Part shown: positions 7,419 through 14,852 of the stretch, one piece after another
Position numbering within the stretch: position 1 is the first letter of the stretch
Layout of the letters: each line of letters starts with the position of its first letter
Assembly (NCBI GenBank): GCA_966211965.1
Contig: CBIHON010000056.1
Span: 1 to 28,508 of the forward strand
Source of the DNA: CBIHON01 sp966211965
GTDB taxonomy: Bacteria; Pseudomonadota; Gammaproteobacteria; Burkholderiales; Burkholderiaceae_D
Direction of reading: 5' to 3'
DNA length: 28,508 bases
Notes under the pieces: model-generated
What the model saw: the letters and a program-made list of their open reading frames with translations, nothing else
What the model was told of the DNA's origin: nothing
The model's database searches: none
Position numbers and translations under genes: made by a program

Positions 7419-8639
7419 ATGAATTTCAAGCGTTTTCCCGTTGCAATCCTACTGGCCGGGTTGGTGTTGCCGCTGCAGCCGGCCTGCGCGCAAGGCAACT
7501 TCGGTCCAACCATCAAGATCGGCGTATCAGGCCCGTTTTCCGGCGGCTCCAGCCCGATGGGCGAGAGCATGCGCAACGGTATCCGCCTTGCGGCCGAAGA
7601 AATCAACAGTATCGGCGGCATCAACGGCAGCAAGATCGAATTGATCGAGCGTGACGACGAAGCCAAAAATGACGTTGGCGCCAGGATCGCGGAAGAATTC
7701 ACGCAGCAAAAAGTCGTGGCCGCGATCGGCATCGTCAATACCGGTGTCGGACTGGCATCGCTCGACGCCTACCAAAAAGCCAAGATTCCCTTGATGATCG
7801 CGGTCTCGACCGGCACCGCGCTGACCAAAAAGTTCGCGCCGCCGGCTGCTCCGGAAAATTACATTTTTCGCATTTCGCCCACGCTGGACCTGGAAGCCAA
7901 GGTATTGGCGGCCGATATCAAGAAGAATGGTCTCGGCTCGGTGGCGATCCTCGCCGATGCCACTGCCTATGGCGACGCGGGACTCAAGGCACTTCAAACC
8001 CAGTGTGAAGAGGCAGGTATAACCCTGGCCAGCGTCGAACGATTCAACATAGGCGAGAAGGACATGAGCGCCCAGGTTCGCAACGCCAAGGCCAGCGGTG
8101 CGCAGGCGCTGGTGGTATGGGGCATAGGCCCGGAAATGGCCGTGATCGCGAAGAACAAGGATGCGCTGAACTGGAAAGCGCCGATGCTCGGCAGTTGGAC
8201 TTTTTCAATGCGCAATTTCATCGACGGTGCAGGTAAAGCGGGCGAGGGCGCCTTGATGCCGCAAACCTTCATCCAGGATTTGGGCTCGACCAGCAAGAAC
8301 AGTTTTCTGCTGGCCTACAAGCGCGCCTTCAAGACTGACGAGATCCCGTCGCCGATGAGTGCGGCGCAAGGCTATGACGGCATGCATCTGATTTATCTCG
8401 CGATCCGCCAGGCCAATTCGCCTGACGGCCCGAAGATCAGGGAAGCGTTCGAAGATCTGAAGAGCCGCTATCAAGGCGTGATCACCAGTTACAGCAAGCC
8501 CTTTTCCAAGGAAGATCACGACGCCATTACGCAGAATATGCTCCTGATCGGCAAGGTACTGAAGGGGCGCGTGGATTATGCATATGCGGAGGATCAAAAG
8601 CGGGGGGCGCTGATCCGATTCAAGGATAAAAAGAAGTAG
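7419..8639 (+). CDS. Periplasmic substrate-binding protein of a Liv-type ABC transporter (second copy)
   Basis: The 406-residue protein has a signal peptide (hydrophobic stretch at about residues 8-20, cleavage likely at ACA-QG, residues 23-27) and the mature start IKIGVSGPFSGGSSPMGE typical of type I amino-acid/amide binding proteins. The region GIRLAAEEINSIGGING and the later VAAIGIVNTGVGLASL are standard for the family. It differs clearly from the binding protein at 2114, so the two are not a recent duplication and may give the one LivHMGF channel two specificities. A 128-bp gap with a possible promoter separates it from livF. The ligand is unknown. Confidence 0.9.
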   Translation: MNFKRFPVAILLAGLVLPLQPACAQGNFGPTIKIGVSGPFSGGSSPMGESMRNGIRLAAEEINSIGGINGSKIELIERDDEAKNDVGARIAEEFTQQKVVAAIGIVNTGVGLASLDAYQKAKIPLMIAVSTGTALTKKFAPPAAPENYIFRISPTLDLEAKVLAADIKKNGLGSVAILADATAYGDAGLKALQTQCEEAGITLASVERFNIGEKDMSAQVRNAKASGAQALVVWGIGPEMAVIAKNKDALNWKAPMLGSWTFSMRNFIDGAGKAGEGALMPQTFIQDLGSTSKNSFLLAYKRAFKTDEIPSPMSAAQGYDGMHLIYLAIRQANSPDGPKIREAFEDLKSRYQGVITSYSKPFSKEDHDAITQNMLLIGKVLKGRVDYAYAEDQKRGALIRFKDKKK

Positions 8640-8837
8640 TTCCGGAGTGTTGTGCAGAGTGATTTGCAACTGAAATAACGGAGGTTTTGCGAGAGCAACT
8701 ATTGTAGAATCGAGCGACAAAAGCCGAAAAATAATTCGACGGCAAACGGCTCAAGAAGTATTGATGCAGAACGGGGCGGCGGCATGCGCCTGATCCTGCG
8801 GTTTGCCGTCGGCGTATAGCTCACGGGAGGATGCTTG

Positions 8838-11800
8838 ATGGCCGCTCCGCACATTCTGCAAACCATGACAAGGCTGGCAGTACTGGCTTTCTTGTCGATT
8901 CCACTCGTTTCCCAAGCCGCCGATCCTCCTGCGGCAAAAATCGTCAGCCTGCAAGGCAGCGGTCAATCCAGGCCCGAGAACGCGCAAAAATGGGACCCGG
9001 CCAGCGTCAACCAGGCGCTCTATCCTGGATATTTTGTGCGTACCGGCGACCTCAGCCGGATGGCGCTGACTTTCACAGACCAGACCCAGGTCAGTCTTAA
9101 CCAAAACAGCCAGCTTCAAATCAAGCAAGTCCAGGATACGCAAAAAAGCCTGAACACCACGTTACGTTTGAACCAAGGCCGAAGCTGGACGCAATCGAAA
9201 CAGATCTCCCAGCGTCTGACGATGGAAACGCCATCGGCCACCGCGGCAATTCGCGGCACCGATTGGGAAATGGAAGTCGATGCCGGCGGGAAATCGACGC
9301 TGACGGTATTGAGCGGCGAGGTCGAGTTCTATAACGAACAAGGCAAGCTGCTGGTTCAAAAAAACGAGCAGGCCGTGGCGGAAATCGGCAAGGCGCCGGT
9401 CAAACTGATCATCACCAATCCGCGCGATCGCGTGCAATGGGTCAGCAGCTATACGGTGGAAGCTTTGCGCCATATCCATGTGTATGATGCCTCGGTCGAG
9501 CGCTTGCGCAAGGCACTGGAGGGTAGCGCTGGCGCCGATGCCGCCAGCACGGCGGCGCGCGGCATGATGCTGTTCGATCTGGGACTGGTGGAGAAGGCCG
9601 AACAGCAGTTCAACGCGGCGCTGGTGAAGCAGGCAGGAAATGGGGATGCGCTGCTCGGCCTGGGGTATGTCGCTTTGCATGCTCGCGATCCGAAAAAGGC
9701 GGATTCCTATTTCGAACGCGCGGCCTCCGGCAGCGACGAATTGCGCGGACTGGGACGTGTTGCGGCCAAGCTGCAAACGGAACAATTCAAGGCCGCGCTG
9801 GAAGCCCTGCAAGCGCTGATTGCCAAACCGGATCTGAAGCAGCCGGCCGCCTACCTGATGCTTTCCGACTTGATGATGTATGGCGGCGAACCGGGCAAGG
9901 CGATTGAATACCTGCAGCAGGGGGCGCAGCGCTTTCCGTCGAATCCGCAAATTTCCAGCCAGATGGCGCGCGTCTATCTCTTTTCCGACCAGCCGGAGCA
10001 AAGTAGGAATCAAGTGCAGACCGCCTTGAAGCAGAGCCCGCAAATTGTCGAAGCCTATCTGAACCTGGGCGCGCTGGCGAAACAGCAGGGCGATGCAAAG
10101 GGAGCAGAGTCTGCCTACCTTGCCGCGATCGCGCTCAAGCCGGAAGACGATCGCGGCTGGTACGGACTGGGCGCGGTCAATGGCGAGAAAGAAGAAGTCA
10201 AACAGGGCCGGGCCAATTTGAATCAAGCGCTGGCACGCAATCCGAAGGGCGCCGGCTATCGCGGCGAACTGGCGACGCTGGAGACGTTCGCCAATAATCT
10301 CGTGCTGGCCGAAAGCGAATACGCCCAGGCGCTGCAAGACAATCCCAGCGATTACATCGCGCTGACCGGGTCAGGTCTGCTGGCGCTGAAACGCGGCAAG
10401 ACCCAGGAAGCGCTGGACGCCTTCCTGAAGGCCAGCGTGATCGAACCGCGCTATGCACGCGTCCACATGTATACGGCAGTCGCTTACTATCAGCTGGGAC
10501 GCACCCGGCGTGCACTGGAAGAACTGGCGCGCGCCAAGGAGCTCGATGCCAAAGACCCGTTCCCGTATATGCTGGCCAGCATGATTTACGGCGACCATTT
10601 CGAGTCCGGCGAAGCGATCGCCGAGGGTAGGGAAGCCTTGCGCCGCATGCCCTATCTGAAGTCGCTGAACCAGATCGCGAACGACCAGAAAGGCGCGGCC
10701 AACCTGGGCCATGCGCTGGCCTTCTTCGGCATGGAGGAGTGGGCTTTCAATCATGCGCAGGAATCCTACAACCTGCTGTGGGGCGGCAGCCACCTGTTCC
10801 TGGCGGACCGCTATCCGAATTTGTTCAACAAGAATTCCGAGCTGTTCCAAGGTTATCTGGTAGATCCGACCGCGTTCGGCGGCAGCAACCGGTTTCAAAC
10901 CCTGTTGCCGAAACCGGGCAATTATTTCGGGACCGGATTGCGCTATGAGCACCAGGACGAGATGAGCGCCGCGCAGCTTTCGGCCACGGCCAACGGCTAT
11001 GCGAACAGCGTGTTTCCGACTGCGTATTTTCTCGATGCGCGGCAAGCGAAAATCTATCCCGGCAGTTCCGATCTGCGTGCTGACAGCACCAATCTGACTG
11101 CTGCCTTGGGAGCCAATCCGGTGCATGAGCTGGGTTTGTTCGGTTTTGCAACCCGCATCGACACCACGGCAAAACTGAATACCTATCCGGTCGCTTATAA
11201 ATCCGATCGGGTTGACCTGGGAGGGCATTACAAACTGTCCCCGACTTCGCAGATTTGGCTGAAACTCGGCACCGGCACGGAGAAGACGACATTCGATGCC
11301 AATACGCCGGATGGAAATATTGGCTACGTCTCGAATACGGACAAACGCGAATACCAATTACGCCATATTTTTTCGGCGGGTGAAAATGCCGAGGTATCCT
11401 GGGGCGCGGAGTCGGCGACACTCGATATGCCCCAAACGTTGGCAGCGTCGCTCGCGAATTTTCCGGACCTTTTGGTCACCCTCGCTCAAACCGCCGGCAA
11501 TCGCTCGCGCGACGCCTATGTTTCCGGCCGCTTTTCGCTCGGCAGCGGTTTGCTGATCCAGGGCGACCTGTTCCATCAGAGCTATACCCGGACCATGGAC
11601 ACGATGCAGGGAGTGGGCGGCATAGCGGGAACATTTTCCAGGAAGCGCAATGAACTGAGCGATAGCCGGTTCAATGCGCGTGCCGGCCTGGTAAAGCACT
11701 GGGGCGAGAACCGTTTGCTGAGAGCTGCGTATCAGGAATGGACACGGCCGGCTTCGGTCAGCACCTTGAGTTCGGTTACGACGGCCGGCATTCCGCTCGA

Positions 11801-12461
11801 CGACGAGCTGGTTTCTCCCGGCGGACGCATCGTCCGCAGTAAGGCGCAATTGGAATGGGAGTGGAGTCCGACTACCTTTACCACGCTTTACCTCGATCAT
11901 CGCAAGGTAAAAAACGGGCCGGTATCCGCGCTCTTGAGCAGCTACCTTGACGGCCTGGACAAGCTGACCGGCAATAATCTGACCAATGCCGCCAGCCTAG
12001 GCGGACTGGAAGGCACGCCTTTGTTCGATGCCGGCAAGGCCTTCTCGGCCGGATTTGCGCTGAACCGGATTCTCAGTCCGCGCTGGTCGGTCTATGCACG
12101 CTATGTGTACACCGACTCGGAAATCACCGATGCGCCAGCGCTGGCAGGCTTTCCGATTCCCTATCTGCCGCGCCATCTGGTCATGTTGGGTTCGACCTGG
12201 AGCGGACCGCAGCGGGTTTTCGTCAACGCGCTGGCGATCTGGCGTAGCGCGCGCTTCGCCAAGGTGGAGCGGGACGAGCGGGCTGGCAGCCCGGGTATTT
12301 ATGACGATAACAGCACGCGCTTGAATGCCGGTTGGGATGCCGGTATCAGGGCTTATTGGGAATCGCAAGACAAGAATTGGTCGGCGGACGGTTTTGTGAC
12401 GAATATCTTTTCCAAAAACGTATCCACCTACTACGGGATAAATGTCAAATACCGCTTCTGA
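8838..12461 (+). CDS. FecR-domain / TPR / outer-membrane beta-barrel fusion protein
   Basis: This very large protein (1207 residues) has a signal peptide ending near residue 27 (SQA-AD). A FecR-like domain follows at about residues 35-165 (TATAAIRGTDWEMEV-type core, preceded by LNQGRSWTQ). A long series of tetratricopeptide repeats runs from about 220 to 610. A C-terminal region from about 690 is rich in alternating aromatic/polar strands and ends in NVKYRF, the aromatic C-terminus expected of a beta-barrel inserted by BAM. It is therefore probably an outer-membrane protein with periplasmic FecR and TPR parts. TPR-barrel proteins such as PgaA and BcsC export polysaccharide, which is one possible role; I cannot show it. 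The ATG at 8838 is chosen because GGGAGG (8825-8830) precedes it by 7 nt. Next comes a CHASE2 adenylate cyclase, a frequent neighbour of FecR-type proteins. Confidence 0.82.
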   Translation: MAAPHILQTMTRLAVLAFLSIPLVSQAADPPAAKIVSLQGSGQSRPENAQKWDPASVNQALYPGYFVRTGDLSRMALTFTDQTQVSLNQNSQLQIKQVQDTQKSLNTTLRLNQGRSWTQSKQISQRLTMETPSATAAIRGTDWEMEVDAGGKSTLTVLSGEVEFYNEQGKLLVQKNEQAVAEIGKAPVKLIITNPRDRVQWVSSYTVEALRHIHVYDASVERLRKALEGSAGADAASTAARGMMLFDLGLVEKAEQQFNAALVKQAGNGDALLGLGYVALHARDPKKADSYFERAASGSDELRGLGRVAAKLQTEQFKAALEALQALIAKPDLKQPAAYLMLSDLMMYGGEPGKAIEYLQQGAQRFPSNPQISSQMARVYLFSDQPEQSRNQVQTALKQSPQIVEAYLNLGALAKQQGDAKGAESAYLAAIALKPEDDRGWYGLGAVNGEKEEVKQGRANLNQALARNPKGAGYRGELATLETFANNLVLAESEYAQALQDNPSDYIALTGSGLLALKRGKTQEALDAFLKASVIEPRYARVHMYTAVAYYQLGRTRRALEELARAKELDAKDPFPYMLASMIYGDHFESGEAIAEGREALRRMPYLKSLNQIANDQKGAANLGHALAFFGMEEWAFNHAQESYNLLWGGSHLFLADRYPNLFNKNSELFQGYLVDPTAFGGSNRFQTLLPKPGNYFGTGLRYEHQDEMSAAQLSATANGYANSVFPTAYFLDARQAKIYPGSSDLRADSTNLTAALGANPVHELGLFGFATRIDTTAKLNTYPVAYKSDRVDLGGHYKLSPTSQIWLKLGTGTEKTTFDANTPDGNIGYVSNTDKREYQLRHIFSAGENAEVSWGAESATLDMPQTLAASLANFPDLLVTLAQTAGNRSRDAYVSGRFSLGSGLLIQGDLFHQSYTRTMDTMQGVGGIAGTFSRKRNELSDSRFNARAGLVKHWGENRLLRAAYQEWTRPASVSTLSSVTTAGIPLDDELVSPGGRIVRSKAQLEWEWSPTTFTTLYLDHRKVKNGPVSALLSSYLDGLDKLTGNNLTNAASLGGLEGTPLFDAGKAFSAGFALNRILSPRWSVYARYVYTDSEITDAPALAGFPIPYLPRHLVMLGSTWSGPQRVFVNALAIWRSARFAKVERDERAGSPGIYDDNSTRLNAGWDAGIRAYWESQDKNWSADGFVTNIFSKNVSTYYGINVKYRF

Positions 12462-12493
12462 TTTACCGTGCCGCATACGTTTCAATCCTAGTG

Positions 12494-12640
12494 CCGAGTC
12501 ATTAATTCGTTGAATAAAACTGATGAAATGAACACCATCCTCCGTTGCAAATACTCGCAAGGCCCCCGGCCTTGCTCCGTTTTGCGCCTCGTCTGGCGCT
12601 CATTGCATCTGCTTTATTTTTCAACGAATTAATGACTCGG
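12494..12640. repeat. Palindromic element E3, covering the start of the cyclase gene
   Basis: Perfect 21-bp arms (12494-12514 and 12620-12640, beginning CCGAGTCATTAATTCG) flank a weaker continuation that still pairs imperfectly all the way to a tight tip, AAGGCC-CCC-GGCCTT at 12559-12573. The whole element is thus one hairpin-like palindrome of about 147 bp. It fills most of the gap between the FecR fusion gene and the cyclase, and the best cyclase ATG (12632-12634) is inside the right arm. No transposase or U-tract is seen. Its arms and tip are unrelated in sequence to the elements at 1944 and 14609. Confidence 0.8.
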
Positions 12641-14605
12641 GACACTCGGCTGAAATTGCCGATCCTGGCATCGGCGATCGGCTTGTCGCTGGCGGCTTTG
12701 AGTTTCAGCGCCTCTTGGCAACTGCTGGAACGCAAGGGCTTCGATCTGTTGTCGGTAGTGACTGCGCCGCGTGCGTCGACCCTGCCCATTACCATCGTCG
12801 GGATTGACGAGCCCTCGTTTGCCGAAATCGGATTGCGCTGGCCGTGGCCGCGGAGCGTCCATGCAAAGCTGATCGACAAGCTGACGGAGGCGGGCGCGGC
12901 AGTCATCGCATTTGACGTGATCTTGTCCGAAGCCTCGGAACCCGAGCAGGACAAGGCGCTGGCGGATGCAATAAAAAATTCGGGCAGGGTCGTGCTTGCT
13001 TCCGACCTGGTCTACCAGGAAACCAACTACGTGCGGCAATGGATCAGGGTTGATCCGCTTAACCAGTTCGGCCAAGCCGGGGCCGGCAGCGGACTCGCCG
13101 GCATGACGCTGGACGGCGATATGGTGATCCGCCGCTTGCCGGATAATGGGGATGCCTTTTGGCGTGCGATCCTGGCGCGTTTCAATCAAGTCTTGCCAGG
13201 CATGCTGCCCGAGATTCGTGCTCCGGCCGACGGCCTGATCCGCTACCTCGGACCCGATCATACCTATCCCTATGTTTCCTACTACCAGGCGCTCAATGCC
13301 GAGGCGGCTCTGCCCAAGGATTTTTTTCGCGACCAGATCGTATTGATCGGCCGCGATATCAAAGCCTCGCCGGATGCCGGATCGGCCCAGGCAGACAGCT
13401 TCGCCACGCCGTTTTTGCCTTTCACCGGGTGGCTGATGCCGGGCGTGGAAATCCATGCGACCGTGTTGGAGAACGTGGTGGCGGGCCTGGTCTTGCGGGA
13501 GGCGCCGCGCGGCGCTGCGCTCGGCTTGCTCGCTGCGGCGATCCTGTGTGCTGCGTTCGGCATGCGTGCCTGGCGGCCGCTGCTGAGCGCCTTGCTCGGC
13601 GTGATGCTGATGGCCGGCATCGCGGCGCTCGCCTGGGGCCTGTTCCGCTATCAAAACTTGTGGCTGCCGAGTGGTTCGGCCTTGTGCGCCGTCGTCCTGA
13701 TGTACGTGGGGCAGGGCGGCATCGCCTTCATCAACGAGCAGCATCGCAAGCTGCAGATCAGGCGCGCGTTCGAGCATTACGTGCCGCCCTTGGTGGTGGC
13801 CGAAATGGTGGCGCATCCTGAGCGCCTGATCCTGGGCGGCGTGCGGCGGGAAGTCACGCTGCTGTTTACCGACCTCAAGGGCTTTACCGTGATTTCCGAG
13901 CAAATGAAGCCCGAGGATGTCTCGCAGCTGCTGAACCGGCATCTGACCGAAATGACGGAAATCATCCTGCGCCACAACGGCACGGTCACCAAGTTTATCG
14001 GCGACGCGGTCATGGCGTTCTGGGGCGCGCCGCTGGATGATCCGCAGCAGGCCTTGCACGCTTGCCGCGCCGCGCAGGAAATGCAGGCCGCCATGGCGAT
14101 CATGCGCAAACGATTGGCAGAAGAGGGTTTGCCGGCGCTGCATATGCGCATCGGTATTCATTCCGGCATTGCGATCGTGGGCAACATGGGGTCGACCCGG
14201 CGTTTCGAATATTCAGCCATAGGCGATACCGTGAACCTGGCCGCACGTCTGGAAGGCGTGAACAAATTGTATGGCACCGAGGCGATCATCAGCGGGACCA
14301 CTGCCGCGCAACTGCCGCCGGATTTCCCGTTGCGGCGGGTTGACAAGGTACGCGTCAAAGGCAAGAACGAGCCGGTCGAAATTTTCACGTTTTGCGGCGA
14401 CTCGGCACTTTGCTCGCTGCACGAAGACGCGTTGGCAGCCTATCGTGAGCGCCGCTGGCAGCAAAGCGAGGATGCCTGGCGCAAGCTGCTTGGGACGGCA
14501 CCAGAGGACGGTATCGCAGCGCTCTATTTGCAGCGGATAGGTGAGATGCGGGGTACGCCTCCCACGGATGAGTGGGATGGGACGGTATCGTTGGAAAAAA
14601 TGTAA
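12632..14605 (+). CDS. CHASE2-domain class III adenylate cyclase
   Basis: The 657-residue protein (from this start) has an N-terminal membrane segment, a periplasmic CHASE2 sensor at about residues 30-290, three membrane segments at about 300-380, and a C-terminal class III cyclase domain. Key residues are present: metal-binding D414 (FTDLKGFT) and D458 (GDAVMAFWG), adenine-selecting K454 and D532 (IGDTVNLAARLE), and transition-state N535 and R539. This predicts ATP as substrate and cyclic AMP as product. The start is uncertain. The ATG at 12632 has no Shine-Dalgarno and lies in a palindrome arm, while a TTG at 12545 also opens the frame and would add 29 residues from the palindrome itself. 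The FecR-barrel gene just upstream is the likely functional partner. Confidence 0.88.
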   Translation: MTRDTRLKLPILASAIGLSLAALSFSASWQLLERKGFDLLSVVTAPRASTLPITIVGIDEPSFAEIGLRWPWPRSVHAKLIDKLTEAGAAVIAFDVILSEASEPEQDKALADAIKNSGRVVLASDLVYQETNYVRQWIRVDPLNQFGQAGAGSGLAGMTLDGDMVIRRLPDNGDAFWRAILARFNQVLPGMLPEIRAPADGLIRYLGPDHTYPYVSYYQALNAEAALPKDFFRDQIVLIGRDIKASPDAGSAQADSFATPFLPFTGWLMPGVEIHATVLENVVAGLVLREAPRGAALGLLAAAILCAAFGMRAWRPLLSALLGVMLMAGIAALAWGLFRYQNLWLPSGSALCAVVLMYVGQGGIAFINEQHRKLQIRRAFEHYVPPLVVAEMVAHPERLILGGVRREVTLLFTDLKGFTVISEQMKPEDVSQLLNRHLTEMTEIILRHNGTVTKFIGDAVMAFWGAPLDDPQQALHACRAAQEMQAAMAIMRKRLAEEGLPALHMRIGIHSGIAIVGNMGSTRRFEYSAIGDTVNLAARLEGVNKLYGTEAIISGTTAAQLPPDFPLRRVDKVRVKGKNEPVEIFTFCGDSALCSLHEDALAAYRERRWQQSEDAWRKLLGTAPEDGIAALYLQRIGEMRGTPPTDEWDGTVSLEKM

Positions 14606-14608
14606 TAA

Positions 14609-14730
14609 AGGGGACCTCTAAAAATTACCAAAAGTGCCCAATCTCGGGCCTGCGGTGCTCAATGTACCTGCGTACACATCCGCTCCTCGACCCGACCTTG
14701 GGCACTTTTGGTAATCTTTAGAGGTCCCCT
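14609..14730. repeat. Palindromic element E2 (32-bp arms, 31 of 32 paired)
   Basis: Arms at 14609-14640 and 14699-14730 match at 31 of 32 positions and start AGGGGACCTCTAAA on the left. The interior pairs weakly. The exact centre is TACCTGCGTAC (14665-14675), closely resembling the TACGCTCGTAC at the centre of the element at 1944-2049, and the outer CCTCTAAA is shared too. It begins 3 bp after the cyclase stop codon, so it may fold at the 3' end of that transcript. It lacks a U-tract. No mobile-element gene is associated. Confidence 0.8.
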
Positions 14731-14852
14731 AAAGCCTATCGTCTATTTTTTTGCTGAAAATAATACGGTCGTTCGCTTTTGCGGTATAGTTTGGCACCCG
14801 TATCGAAAATTCCCGTTTCAAGACCGCGATTTCATTCTTTTAAAGGAAGAAC

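Noticed and set aside
12629..14161. Minus-strand open frame of 510 codons
   Set aside because: It is antisense to the CHASE2 cyclase and is compositionally a shadow.
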